From: Niveibacterium sp. SC-1
GTDB lineage: Bacteria; Pseudomonadota; Gammaproteobacteria; Burkholderiales; Rhodocyclaceae
Assembly: GCF_038235435.1 (NCBI RefSeq)
Contig: NZ_CP151275.1
Coordinates: forward strand, 434,001 to 498,000
Direction of reading: 5' to 3'
DNA: 64,000 nt
Shown: positions 1 through 8,218 of the stretch, one piece after another
Numbering within the stretch: the stretch's first letter is position 1
Layout: every line of letters starts with the position of its first letter
The notes under the pieces: generated by a model
The model's database searches: none
Seen by the model: only the letters and a program-made list of their open reading frames with translations
Told to the model about the DNA's origin: nothing
Program-made: the position numbers and the translations under genes

Positions 1-771
1 CAGTGCGTTGCGCAGCGCATGCCGCAGCACCACCCGCCAGGGCGCGAGACCACGGGCGCGGGCGGCGCGGACGAAATCCTCGCCCAGCACTTCGAGCATC
101 GCACTGCGCGTCATGCGTGCGAGCACCGCGAGCGGAATCGTGCCGAGCACGATGGCGGGCAACACGAGATGCGAAAGCGCCGAGCGGAACGCACCCGGTT
201 CGTCCGAGAGCCAGGCATCGACCAGCATCAGGCCGGTGACCCGTGGTGGATCGAACTCGATCGCGATGCGGCCCGAGACTGGCGTCCAGCCCAGGTGCAC
301 CGAGAAGAAAAGAATCAGCAGCAGGCCCCACCAGAAAATGGGCATCGAGTAGCCGGCGAGCGAGACGCCCATGACGCCGTAGTCGACCGGCGTGTTGCGG
401 CGGAGCGCGGCGAGCACGCCGGCCGGGATGCCGAGCAGCAGCGCGAAGAGCATTGCGGCTGTGGCAAGTTCCAGGGTCGCGGGAAAGCGGTCGGCGAATT
501 CGCGCAGCACCGGCTCGCCGGTCGCGATCGAGTTGCCCAGGTCACCCTGCACCGCATGCTGGACATAGCGCAGGTATTGCGCGGGAAGTGGCTGGTCGAG
601 GCCGAAGCGCTGCATCAGTTGCGTGCGGCGTTCGGGTGCCATACCGCGTTCGCCCGAGAGCGCTTCGACCGGATCGCCCGGGATCAGGTGAAGCAGCGCG
701 AAGACCAGCAGCGTTATGCCGATCAGGCTGGGGAGGAGGAGCGCGATGCGGCGGAGGAGAAAGCCGGGCAT
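1..771 (-). CDS. Peptide ABC transporter permease, DppB type (3'-truncated by window edge)
   Basis: Inner-membrane permease of a di/oligopeptide ABC importer. Translating the reverse strand from the ATG at 771 gives a hydrophobic N-terminus (MPGFLLRRIALLLPSLIGIT), then the DppB-typical PGDPVEAL and FGLDQPLPAQY segments. The EAA-type loop (DFVRAARARGL) lies near the window edge. 257 codons are present and no stop is reached, so the C-terminus lies outside. It starts 8 bases after the Nudix gene stop and continues the leftward operon begun by the substrate-binding protein gene. Substrate specificity (peptide, glutathione or other) cannot be read from the sequence. Confidence 0.9.
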   Translation of the reverse strand, partial: MPGFLLRRIALLLPSLIGITLLVFALLHLIPGDPVEALSGERGMAPERRTQLMQRFGLDQPLPAQYLRYVQHAVQGDLGNSIATGEPVLREFADRFPATLELATAAMLFALLLGIPAGVLAALRRNTPVDYGVMGVSLAGYSMPIFWWGLLLILFFSVHLGWTPVSGRIAIEFDPPRVTGLMLVDAWLSDEPGAFRSALSHLVLPAIVLGTIPLAVLARMTRSAMLEVLGEDFVRAARARGLAPWRVVLRHALRNAL

Positions 772-778
772 GCGCGGA

Positions 779-1345
779 CTAGATCAGGCCCTTCATCCGC
801 AGGAGACCGAGCACGGCGACCGTGGTGGCGTCCTTGATCTCGCCGGCGAGGATCATCGCCTCCATCTCGGCGAGCGTGAAGGCGCGGCTGATCAGGTCTT
901 CCTCCTCGGCGTCGCGCGCGTCCGTCGGCGCGACCGAGAGCGCGCTCGCGAAGAAGACGTTGTAGCCCTGGGTGGAATAACCGTAGGCAGCGAAGAGATG
1001 GCCGACCATCTGCATGCTTCCGGCCACGAGGCCCGTTTCCTCGCGCAGCTCGGCGATCGCGAGTTGGGTGGGGTCGATGTCGGGCTGGCCTTCCCAGGAA
1101 CCCTGCGGGAATTCCCAGAAGCGCTGGCTCACCGGATAGCGGTACTGCTGCACCAGGTGCACCCGGCCTGCGTCGATCGGCGCGATCACCGCGAAGTCGG
1201 GCTTCTCGACCACGCCGTAGATGCCCTCGGCGCCGCTCGCGCGTCGGATGCGGTCTTCGCGCACGCGCATCCAGCGGTTCTCGTAGACGGTGCGCGAGTC
1301 GAGTGTCGCTATCGTGGCGACGGCAGGATCGTGGGGCGTGCTCAT
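779..1345 (-). CDS. Nudix hydrolase, ADP-ribose pyrophosphatase-like
   Basis: A 188-residue Nudix protein, probably hydrolysing ADP-ribose or a related nucleoside diphosphate sugar to the monophosphates. The Nudix box lies at about residues 82-105, beginning GSWEG and ending AELREETGL. The EE pair that binds the metal is present, but the usual Arg of the R-E-x-x-E-E core reads Ala (AELREE). An upstream FWEFPQG segment is typical of the ADP-ribose subgroup. It sits between the substrate-binding and permease genes of a peptide transporter with only 4 and 7 bases between genes, so all three are probably co-transcribed. Family is clear; exact substrate is not. Confidence 0.88.
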   Translation of the reverse strand: MSTPHDPAVATIATLDSRTVYENRWMRVREDRIRRASGAEGIYGVVEKPDFAVIAPIDAGRVHLVQQYRYPVSQRFWEFPQGSWEGQPDIDPTQLAIAELREETGLVAGSMQMVGHLFAAYGYSTQGYNVFFASALSVAPTDARDAEEEDLISRAFTLAEMEAMILAGEIKDATTVAVLGLLRMKGLI

Positions 1346-1349
1346 GGTG

Positions 1350-2957
1350 TCAGCGGATGTCGGCCTTGTCGAAGTTGAGCCCGTAGGTGGGTTCGAGCAC
1401 GAAGCCGCTCACGTTCTTGCGTGTCACGGCGAAGCGGTTGCCGTGGGCGAGCAGGAGCTGCGGCGTCTCTTCGCGCAGGATCTCCTGCGCTTTGGCATAG
1501 AGCGGTACGCGCGCGCTCTGTTCCGTACTGCGGCGCGCCTTTTCCAGCAGGGCCTCGAATTCCGGCGTACTCCAGCGTGCGAGGTTGCCGCCACTGGCGA
1601 TCGCGTCCTTGGAGAGCAGCGGCTCGAAGTAGTTGTCCGGTTCGCCGTTGCCGGAGAGCCAGCCGAACATTACGGCCTGGTGTTCGCCCGCGCGCATGCG
1701 CTTGAGGTACTCGCCCCACTCGAAGGTGGCGAGCTTCACCTGCACGCCGATCTTCGCCAGATCCGCCTGCGCCAGCTCGGCCACGCGCTTGCCGTCGGGG
1801 TTGTGGGGGCGTACCACCGGCAGGTACCACAGCTCCATGTCGAAGCCCTTCTCGAGCCCCGCGGCCTTGAGCAGGGCCTTCGCCTTTTCCGGATCGTGAG
1901 CGAGTGGCGGCAGGGTCTTGTTGGCGGCCCAGTAGGCCGGCGGCAGCAGGGTCTTCGCAAGCGTGGCGCGCTTCTGGTAGACGTTGGCGAGGATGGCCTC
2001 GCGGTCGATCGCGAGGTCGAGCGCCTGGCGCACGCGCTTGTCATCGAAGGGCTTCTTCGTCGTGTTGAGCGCGATGTAGCCCACGTTGAGCCCCGGCTGC
2101 TGCAGGACCGCGAGGTTGCCGTCCTTCTCCGCCTGTGCGATGTCGGCGGGCTTGAGCGAGACGGAGACATGGCACTCGCCGCGCTTGAGCTTGGCGAGCT
2201 GCACGGCGGCGTCGGGCGTGATCGCGAAGATCAGGTTGTCGATCAGCGGCTTGCCGCGCCAATGTTGCGGGAAGGCCTTGTAGCGGATCACCGCGTCCTT
2301 CTGGTAGCTGACGAACTGGAAGGGCCCGGTGCCGATCGGCTCGCGATCCAGCAGCTCAGGCGTGCCGGCCGCCGTGAGCTTGGCGGCGTATTCCGCCGAC
2401 TGGATGCCCATGAGATCGAAGCTCATGCGCGTGAGGAAGGGCGCTTCGGGTTTCTTCAGCGTAAAGCGGACCGTGGTGTCGTCGAGCTTCTCGAGCTTCA
2501 CGACGTTCTCGTCCATGCGCAGGTTGTTGAACTGCACGAAGGCGAGGCCACCCACCGGCTGGTGGTAGGGGTGCTTGGGATCGGCCTGGCGGTTCCAGGT
2601 GAAGAGCACGTCCTCGGCATTGAAGTCGCGCGTGGGTGTGAAGCGCGCGCTGCTGTGGAACTTCACCCCGCGACGCAGGTGGAAGGTGTATTGCAGCCCG
2701 TCCTTGGAGATGTCCCAGGACTCGGCCAGCGCGCCTTGCAAGGTGGCGGTGCCCGACTTGAAGTCGAGCAGGGTGTCGGCGATCTGGGTGCCGGCGTCCT
2801 GCGTGCTCTGGCCGTTGGCGAAGAGGCGCGTGAGCGACTCGGGGCTGCTCTCGGAGCAGAACACCAGGGTCTTGGCGGCGAAGGCCGGCGCGGCGCCGAG
2901 GAAGAGTGTGCAGACCAGCGCGGAGAGGCCGCGCCTCGCGGTGACGAGGGGCTTCAT
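1350..2957 (-). CDS. Peptide ABC transporter periplasmic substrate-binding protein (DppA/SBP family 5)
   Basis: A 535-residue solute-binding protein of the SBP_bac_5 family, which captures di- or oligopeptides in the periplasm for the ABC permease encoded next to it. The chosen ATG at 2957 gives a clear signal peptide (MKPLVTARRGLSALVCTLFL, cleavage after AFA), followed by KTLVFCSESSPESL, typical of the mature DppA start. Other family hallmarks are RRGVKFH and ADIAQAEKDGN. Length matches DppA. It is the first gene of a leftward operon continuing into the Nudix and permease genes. Peptide versus other ligand cannot be settled from sequence alone. Confidence 0.92.
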   Translation of the reverse strand: MKPLVTARRGLSALVCTLFLGAAPAFAAKTLVFCSESSPESLTRLFANGQSTQDAGTQIADTLLDFKSGTATLQGALAESWDISKDGLQYTFHLRRGVKFHSSARFTPTRDFNAEDVLFTWNRQADPKHPYHQPVGGLAFVQFNNLRMDENVVKLEKLDDTTVRFTLKKPEAPFLTRMSFDLMGIQSAEYAAKLTAAGTPELLDREPIGTGPFQFVSYQKDAVIRYKAFPQHWRGKPLIDNLIFAITPDAAVQLAKLKRGECHVSVSLKPADIAQAEKDGNLAVLQQPGLNVGYIALNTTKKPFDDKRVRQALDLAIDREAILANVYQKRATLAKTLLPPAYWAANKTLPPLAHDPEKAKALLKAAGLEKGFDMELWYLPVVRPHNPDGKRVAELAQADLAKIGVQVKLATFEWGEYLKRMRAGEHQAVMFGWLSGNGEPDNYFEPLLSKDAIASGGNLARWSTPEFEALLEKARRSTEQSARVPLYAKAQEILREETPQLLLAHGNRFAVTRKNVSGFVLEPTYGLNFDKADIR

Positions 2958-3015
2958 GGGCGGGAGGGAATCGTCGACTCGGGCCGTCCATGATCGCACA
3001 TGCCCGTGGGTCAAC

Positions 3016-3042
3016 GAAAAACGGCCGCGCGGGGCGGCCGTG
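3016..3042 (-). terminator. Intrinsic terminator of the yceI/cytochrome b561 operon
   Basis: On the minus strand a GC hairpin with arms ACGGCCG and CGGCCGT and a 7-base loop is followed by a run of five T. It lies about 25 bases after the stop of the leftward YceI gene and before the next leftward operon, as expected of a Rho-independent terminator. Confidence 0.85.
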
Positions 3043-3064
3043 CTTCGATACTGCCGCGAGGCGC

Positions 3065-3631
3065 TCAGTCTTTGAAGGCTTCGACCGGGATCTCGATCTT
3101 CACCTGCTCGCCCAGGGCCGGCGCGTACTTGGTCATGCCCCAGTCGGTGCGATTGATGGTGGCGCTCACGTCGCCCGTGCAGACCGGCTTCTTGTTCATG
3201 GGGTGAGGGCCACACTTGAAGTTCGCGATCGAGAGCTTCACTGGTTTGGTGATCCCGAGCAGGGTGAGTGCGCCGTCCACGGTGACCAGCTTGTCGCCGT
3301 CGAAGCTGAACTTGTCGGACTTGAAGCTCATCGTCGGGTACTTCTCGACATTGAAGAAGTCCTCGGACTTGATGTGCTTGTCCCAGTCGTCTGCGCCCAT
3401 GTCGAGCGAGGTGGTATCGACCGTGGCTTCCACGCTGCCGGTCTTGGCAGCGGCGTCGATCGTGAGCTTGGCGGTGGCCTTGTTGAAGCGGCCGCGCTGG
3501 GTGGACATGCCGAAGTGATTGATTTCGAACATGGGGTAGAGGTGGCGCACGTCGGCGGTGTAGGTGTCGGCAGCCATGGCGGTGGCGGACAGGCCTGCAA
3601 CGAGGCCGGCGGCGATGATCTTCTTGAACAT
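3065..3631 (-). CDS. YceI family periplasmic protein (copy 1)
   Basis: A 188-residue YceI-family lipocalin-like protein; the family binds polyisoprenoid or amphiphilic molecules in the periplasm. The ATG at 3631 gives a signal peptide (MFKKIIAAGLVAGLSATAMA) and has an upstream GGAG, so it is preferred to longer in-frame starts. The mature part has the typical pattern: DVRHLYPMFEINHFGMS, then a ...DWDKHIKSEDFFNVEKYPTM segment. It is the last of three leftward genes (b561, YceI, YceI), an arrangement like the E. coli yceJ-yceI pair. The paralogue upstream differs substantially, so the two may bind different ligands. Confidence 0.92.
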   Translation of the reverse strand: MFKKIIAAGLVAGLSATAMAADTYTADVRHLYPMFEINHFGMSTQRGRFNKATAKLTIDAAAKTGSVEATVDTTSLDMGADDWDKHIKSEDFFNVEKYPTMSFKSDKFSFDGDKLVTVDGALTLLGITKPVKLSIANFKCGPHPMNKKPVCTGDVSATINRTDWGMTKYAPALGEQVKIEIPVEAFKD

Positions 3632-3721
3632 GCTGTTATTTCTCCTGGGGATGAGGATTGGGGCGCGCGGCACGCCCTGCTGTGAATACCCGGGGACGCC
3701 GCCCCGGTTCAAAGCCGCGGC

Positions 3722-4276
3722 TTATTTCTTGGGTGCGGCGACGATGTGGAACTTGATCTGCACGTCGTCGCCGACGGTCTCGGTGTCGGCCCACATGCCC
3801 TGGCCGAGGCCGAATTCCAGGCGCTTGATCGTGAGCGCGCCGTCGAAGACGCCGTTGGCGCCGTCCTGCTTGAAGCTCACCGGCGCGACGACTTCCTTGC
3901 TCTTGCCACGGATGGTGAGCGGCCCGCGGACTTCGAACTTGTTCGGGCCCAGGGCCTTGACCGAGGTCGCCTTGAAGCTGGCAGTGGGGTACTGCTGCAC
4001 GGCGAACCAGTTCTTGCCCTTGGCCTCGTCGTTGGCTTCGGCACCGCCGGCGTCGATGCTGGCGGTGTCGATGTCGAACTGGGCCGCGGCCGTTTGCGGC
4101 GCGGCCGGATCGAAGGCCAGGGAGGCCTTGAAGCGCTTGAAGCTGCCGTCGACCGCGACGCCCATCTGCTTGGTGACGAAGGCGATGCTGCTCTTCTCCG
4201 GGACCACGCTGGTGAACTCGGCCGCGTGCGTGAGCGGTGCGGCAAGCAGGGCTGCCGCAAACACAATGGCTTTCAT
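3722..4276 (-). CDS. YceI family periplasmic protein (copy 2)
   Basis: A 184-residue YceI-family protein with signal peptide MKAIVFAAALLAAPLTHA and a mature lipocalin-like fold of the polyisoprenoid-binding family. Visible family segments include SSIAFVTKQMG near the N-terminus, then AKGKNWFAVQQYPTASF and FGLGQGMWADTETVGDDV at the C-terminus. It lies between a cytochrome b561 gene (20 bases upstream) and a second YceI gene (90 bases downstream), all leftward. A role beside a membrane b-type cytochrome suggests handling of a quinone-like molecule, but this is inference from the neighbourhood. Confidence 0.92.
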   Translation of the reverse strand: MKAIVFAAALLAAPLTHAAEFTSVVPEKSSIAFVTKQMGVAVDGSFKRFKASLAFDPAAPQTAAAQFDIDTASIDAGGAEANDEAKGKNWFAVQQYPTASFKATSVKALGPNKFEVRGPLTIRGKSKEVVAPVSFKQDGANGVFDGALTIKRLEFGLGQGMWADTETVGDDVQIKFHIVAAPKK

Positions 4277-4296
4277 GTGGGGGAACTCGCGAAGGA

Positions 4297-4845
4297 TCAA
4301 CTGCGGTTGAGGAAGGGGAGCATGCGGGCCAGCACCGCGTCGCGACTGATGAAGTGGTGCTTGAGCGCGGCCAGCAGATGCAGCACGACCACTGTCATCA
4401 AGGTCCAGGCCAGGACCGCGTGCGTCTCGTGGAGGATGTCGGCGAGGCCTTCGTTCTTGGCGACGAGATCGGGCAGGGGAATCAGGTTGAACCAGATCAC
4501 CTGCCGGCCAGCGGCCGAGCTGAAGAGCCAGCCGATCATGGGCACGGCAAACATCAGCACGTAGAGCAGGTAGTGCGCGCCCTCGGCCGCGAGCCGTTCC
4601 CAGGGCGCCATGCTCGTCGGCAGCGCGGGCGGACGATGGGTCGCGCGCCAGACGATGCGGATGAGCACAAGGCTCAGGATGCTGATGCCCGCCCACTTGT
4701 GCCAGGTGATGACCTTGAACTTGAGCGGCGAGAGCGGCATCCCGTCGACATAGAGGCCGACGCCGAAGCTGCAGAAGATCGCGAGCGCGATCAGCCAGTG
4801 CAGCACGATCGCCGTGCGGGTGTACTGCAGGGGGGCTTGCTGCAT
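4297..4845 (-). CDS. Cytochrome b561 family membrane protein
   Basis: A 182-residue four-helix cytochrome b561. The N-terminal RTAIVLHWLIALAIF carries the first heme-binding His, WHKWAGISIL follows, and the C-terminal helices contain HETHAVLAWTLMTVVVLHLLAALKHHFI with further His ligands. Known relatives accept electrons from quinol and some act in superoxide scavenging (CybB/YodB). It is the first gene of the leftward b561-yceI-yceI operon. A paired palindromic element lies about 60-90 bases upstream of the ATG. The family is secure; the electron partner is unknown. Confidence 0.93.
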   Translation of the reverse strand: MQQAPLQYTRTAIVLHWLIALAIFCSFGVGLYVDGMPLSPLKFKVITWHKWAGISILSLVLIRIVWRATHRPPALPTSMAPWERLAAEGAHYLLYVLMFAVPMIGWLFSSAAGRQVIWFNLIPLPDLVAKNEGLADILHETHAVLAWTLMTVVVLHLLAALKHHFISRDAVLARMLPFLNRS

Positions 4846-4901
4846 GGAAGCTCCGCGGCTCTCAGGTGGTAACGGGGTGAAACCATCCTAGAGCCGCAGA
4901 C

Positions 4902-4932
4902 TGGCGCCATCCAGCGAAAGTTTCTGGCGCCA
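4902..4932. promoter_or_regulatory. Pair of TGGCGCCA palindromes upstream of cytochrome b561
   Basis: The 8-base palindrome TGGCGCCA occurs twice (4902-4909 and 4925-4932), 23 bases apart centre to centre, roughly two helical turns. It lies between the divergence-proximal b561 start and the end of ubiK. It could be an operator for a dimeric repressor or a hairpin; no named regulator can be assigned. Confidence 0.3.
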
Positions 4933-4946
4933 AGCGTGAGCCGGAT

Positions 4947-5195
4947 TCACTGATTGCCGGCGCGATCCTTTTCCAGCTGGGCCACGCGGGTTTCGAGCTG
5001 CGCGATCTGCTCGCGCGCACGGGCGAGAACCTCGCGCTGGACGTCGAATTCCTCGCGCGTCACCAGATCCATCTTGGCCAGCATCGAGGCAAACATCGCC
5101 TTGGCGTTGCGTTCCAGATCCTTCGCAGGGCTGTTTTCGAGCAGCTCGGAAAACTTCTTCTGGAAGTCATCCATGAACTTGGGGGCTTCGATCAT
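4947..5195 (-). CDS. ubiK: UbiK/YqiC family ubiquinone biosynthesis accessory factor
   Basis: An 82-residue protein that in E. coli assists aerobic ubiquinone synthesis, probably by binding the UbiJ lipid-carrier protein. The C-terminal half has the family signature (MDLVTREEFDVQREVLARAREQIAQLETRVAQLE), which forms a coiled coil. The N-terminal part is amphipathic (FMDDFQKKFSELLE). The ATG at 5195 follows AGGAG at a 7-base spacing and is preferred to an in-frame GTG at 5213. It is transcribed away from torF, so its promoter shares the 277-base region holding the NtrC-like sites. Confidence 0.9.
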   Translation of the reverse strand: MIEAPKFMDDFQKKFSELLENSPAKDLERNAKAMFASMLAKMDLVTREEFDVQREVLARAREQIAQLETRVAQLEKDRAGNQ

Positions 5196-5254
5196 TTGCG
5201 CGCGCTCCTGCACTGATTTGGAAGGTTGAAAGCCAGTTTAGCACGCGGGTTTTC

Positions 5255-5271
5255 TGCACCTTTCCGGTGCC
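5255..5271. promoter_or_regulatory. NtrC-like binding site 1
   Basis: TGCAC, 7 bases, GTGCC: nine of ten positions match the NtrC consensus TGCAC-N7-GTGCA. It is the most distal of three such sites, about 136 bases upstream of the sigma-54 promoter of torF-glnK-amtB. Confidence 0.65.
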
Positions 5272-5292
5272 GTGGAGGCCGAACTGGGTTTC

Positions 5293-5309
5293 TGCACCGT
5301 GCTTGTGCG
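5293..5309. promoter_or_regulatory. NtrC-like binding site 2
   Basis: TGCAC, 7 bases, GTGCG: nine of ten consensus positions for NtrC. It is spaced 38 bases from site 1 and 33 from site 3, compatible with cooperative enhancer binding. Confidence 0.65.
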
Positions 5310-5325
5310 CCGACCCGGAGGTAGG

Positions 5326-5342
5326 GGCACAAATGGTGTGCA
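5326..5342. promoter_or_regulatory. NtrC-like binding site 3
   Basis: GGCAC, 7 bases, GTGCA: nine of ten consensus positions. It is the site closest to the sigma-54 promoter, about 65 bases upstream of its -24 element. Confidence 0.65.
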
Positions 5343-5406
5343 TGGCAACGGGTGTTTGGCGCCCGACGTGTCGCAAAGCGAGACGCCACGGGGGTTTCGT
5401 GCGGTT

Positions 5407-5422
5407 TGGCACAGTTTCTGCA
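5407..5422 (+). promoter_or_regulatory. Sigma-54 promoter of torF-glnK-amtB
   Basis: TGGCACAGTTTCTGCA has the invariant GG and GC exactly ten bases apart, and matches the sigma-54 consensus TGGCAC-N5-TTGCA except for one base. It lies 50 bases before the torF ATG, predicting a short 5' leader. With three NtrC-like sites upstream it forms a complete nitrogen-starvation promoter. Confidence 0.85.
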
Positions 5423-5472
5423 TTTTGCGCTGGACTTCGCTTTCTGACCTCCACCCACGGGAGATTTTTCAA

Positions 5473-6243
5473 ATGCGCAACACCCTGATCGCCTCTGCCC
5501 TGCTCGGCACGCTTGCCCTTCCGCAAGTCGCCTTTGCGGACGAACCTGCCAAAGAAGAACCGAGCTACACGCTGACGGGCAACGTGTCGATCGTGTCCGA
5601 GTACATCTACCGCGGTATCGGCCAGAGCAATCGCAAGCCTGCCGTCCAGGGCGGTTTCGACTTCGCTCACAACAGCGGCTTCTACCTCGGCACCTGGGGT
5701 TCATCGATCAGCTGGCTCAATGACGCCAACGTAGGCGAAGGCTCCTCGATGGAGTGGGACTTCTACGGCGGCTACAAGGGCACCGCGGGCGACTTCGGCT
5801 ATGACGTCGGTCTGCTGCAGTACTACTATCCGGGCAATTTTGATGGCTTCACCAGCCCCAACACCACGGAAGGCTACGTGGGCGTGAGCTGGAAGTTCCT
5901 GTCGGCCAAGGCCTCGTACGCCTTCACCAACCTCTTTGGTGCGCAAACCCCGGAAGGCAAGGACACGGATGGCAGCTACTACCTCGAACTCAATGGCACC
6001 TATGAAGTCGCCGCCGGCTTCAGCGCCGTGGGCCACCTTGGCTACCAGAGCGTCAAGGACTTCGATGACGCCTCCTACACCGACTGGAAGCTCGGCGTGA
6101 CCAAGGACTTCCTCGGTCTTTCCTGGGGCCTCTACTACGTGGGCACCAATGCCAAGGGCAAGGAAGGCGAGTTCTATCACAACGCCTTCGGCAAGGACCT
6201 TGGCGACGACCGCGCGCTCTTCACCGTCAGCAAGACCCTCTGA
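5473..6243 (+). CDS. TorF family putative outer-membrane porin (gcw_chp family)
   Basis: A 256-residue protein of the proteobacterial gcw_chp (TorF) family of predicted small outer-membrane beta-barrels. The ATG at 5473 gives the signal peptide MRNTLIASALLGTLALPQVA ending near AFA. The family signature follows: YTLTGNVSIVSEYIYRGIGQ, then a PAVQGGFDF segment. Alternating aromatic-rich strands run to the end (SWGLYYVGTNAKG). It is the first gene of torF-glnK-amtB, and in this context it may let ammonium or another nitrogen source cross the outer membrane; that role is inferred. The sigma-54 promoter 50 bases upstream indicates nitrogen control. Confidence 0.9.
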   Translation: MRNTLIASALLGTLALPQVAFADEPAKEEPSYTLTGNVSIVSEYIYRGIGQSNRKPAVQGGFDFAHNSGFYLGTWGSSISWLNDANVGEGSSMEWDFYGGYKGTAGDFGYDVGLLQYYYPGNFDGFTSPNTTEGYVGVSWKFLSAKASYAFTNLFGAQTPEGKDTDGSYYLELNGTYEVAAGFSAVGHLGYQSVKDFDDASYTDWKLGVTKDFLGLSWGLYYVGTNAKGKEGEFYHNAFGKDLGDDRALFTVSKTL

Positions 6244-6254
6244 ACGTCGTTTAG

Positions 6255-6641
<387 letters not shown>

Positions 6642-6661
6642 GCACCCTGGGAGATAACTCA

Positions 6662-8095
6662 ATGAAAAAGATGCTCGCCATCCTGCTGACGGCCTGCGCC
6701 GTCGGCTTCGGCGGCTTCGCCTGGGCGGAAGATGCAGCACCCGCCGATGCGGCCGCCTCCGCACCTGCTGCTGAAGCGGCGGCACCTGCCGCGCCCGCGG
6801 CTGACGCCGCTGCACCTGCTGCCGCCACCGCCGACGCGGCGGCTCCGGCGGCCTCCGCGCCCGTCGTCGTCGACAAGGGCGACGTCGCCTGGATGATGAC
6901 CTCCACCCTGCTCGTGCTGATGATGGCCGTGCCGGGCCTGGCGCTGTTCTACGGCGGCCTGGTGCGCTCCAAGAACATGCTTTCCGTGCTGATGCAGGTG
7001 ATGATGGTGTTCTCGCTCATCATCGTGCTGTGGGCCATCTACGGCTACAGCCTTGCCTTCGGCGCCGCGGGCACGATCATTGGCAACTTCGACAAGGTCC
7101 TGCTCTCAGGCGTGACGGTCGACTCGCTGGCTGACACCTTCACCGCCAACGTGAAGCTGCCGGAACTGGTCTTCGCCGCCTTCCAGGCTACCTTCGCGGG
7201 CATCACCTGCGCGCTGATCGTCGGCTCCTTCGCCGAGCGCATCAAGTTCTCCGCGGTCCTGCTCTTCTCGGTGATCTGGTTCACCTTCTGCTACCTGCCG
7301 ATCGCCCACATGGTCTGGGGCGCGGGCGGCTACCTGCTGAGCAAGGGCGCGCTGGACTTCGCCGGCGGCACGGTGGTGCACATCAACGCTGGCGTGGCCG
7401 GCCTGGTGGGTGCCTTCATCCTCGGCAAGCGCATTGGTTACGGCCGCGAGTCGATGGCCCCGCACAGCCTGACGCTGACCATGGTCGGTGCCGCACTGCT
7501 GTGGGTGGGCTGGTTCGGCTTCAACGCCGGCTCCAACCTGGAAGCCAACGGCGGTGCCGCCCTGGCCTTCATGAACACCCTGCTCGCCACCGCAGCTGCA
7601 GCCGTGTCCTGGGTCTTCGCCGAAGCCATCATCAAGGGCAAGCCCTCGATGCTGGGTGGCGCGTCGGGCGCTGTCGCCGGTCTCGTGGCCATCACCCCGG
7701 CTTGCGGTACCGTCGGTCCGATGGGCGGCCTGATCATCGGCCTGGTCGCCGGCCTGGTCTGCCTGTGGGGCGTGAATGGCCTGAAGAAGATCCTCGGCGC
7801 GGACGACTCGCTCGACGTGTTCGGCGTGCATGGCGTGGGCGGTATCCTTGGCGCCCTGCTGACTGGCGTGTTCTCGGCCCCCTCGCTGGGTGGCACGGGC
7901 AAGCCCGACTTCTCCATCGCCCACCAGCTGGCCGTGCAGGCCGAAGGCGTGATCATCACCATCGTGTGGTCCGCCGTCGTCTCGCTCATCGCCTACAAGC
8001 TGGTCGATGTGCTGATCGGTCTGCGCGTAGCGGAAGACGAAGAGCGCGAGGGTCTGGACGTGTCCTCGCACGGCGAATCGGCTTACCACTACTGA
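6662..8095 (+). CDS. amtB: Ammonium transporter AmtB
   Basis: A 477-residue Amt/MEP/Rh ammonium channel. After a signal-like segment (MKKMLAILLTACAVGFGGFA) there is an unusual Ala/Pro-rich stretch of about 50 residues, followed by eleven predicted membrane helices. Family motifs include FYGGLVRSKNMLS, the first pore His region FAGGTVVHINAGVAGLVGA and the second at DVFGVHGVGGILGALLTGVF. The short cytoplasmic C-terminus is where GlnK docks. It is the last gene of the nitrogen-regulated operon and is followed by a strong terminator. The low-complexity linker is longer than in E. coli AmtB. Confidence 0.97.
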   Translation: MKKMLAILLTACAVGFGGFAWAEDAAPADAAASAPAAEAAAPAAPAADAAAPAAATADAAAPAASAPVVVDKGDVAWMMTSTLLVLMMAVPGLALFYGGLVRSKNMLSVLMQVMMVFSLIIVLWAIYGYSLAFGAAGTIIGNFDKVLLSGVTVDSLADTFTANVKLPELVFAAFQATFAGITCALIVGSFAERIKFSAVLLFSVIWFTFCYLPIAHMVWGAGGYLLSKGALDFAGGTVVHINAGVAGLVGAFILGKRIGYGRESMAPHSLTLTMVGAALLWVGWFGFNAGSNLEANGGAALAFMNTLLATAAAAVSWVFAEAIIKGKPSMLGGASGAVAGLVAITPACGTVGPMGGLIIGLVAGLVCLWGVNGLKKILGADDSLDVFGVHGVGGILGALLTGVFSAPSLGGTGKPDFSIAHQLAVQAEGVIITIVWSAVVSLIAYKLVDVLIGLRVAEDEEREGLDVSSHGESAYHY

Positions 8096-8101
8096 GATCC
8101 G

Positions 8102-8160
8102 GCCCGCCCTCGGGCGGGCGCGCGATCGAAACGAAAAGGGCGCCCTCGGGCGCCCTTTTT
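8102..8160. terminator. Terminator between amtB and mtgA
   Basis: Two hairpins follow the amtB stop. The second (8133-8160) is a typical intrinsic terminator: arms AAAAGGGCGCCC and GGGCGCCCTTTT around a short TCG loop, ending in T5. It has A-runs on the other side, so it can stop both amtB and the convergent mtgA transcript. The first (8102-8119, arms GCCCGCC/GGGCGGGC) has no T-run. Confidence 0.9.
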
Positions 8161-8218
8161 GCGTTGTGGCATTCGGGATTCAGGTTCGCGGCGCGGCACC
8201 GCGGCAAGTCGTCCCCGA

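Noticed and set aside
1290..2993. Long plus-strand open frame (567 codons) opposite the peptide-binding protein gene
   Set aside because: It is exactly antisense to a clear SBP gene in GC-rich DNA, has no domain pattern and no ribosome-binding site; it reflects codon bias of the true gene.
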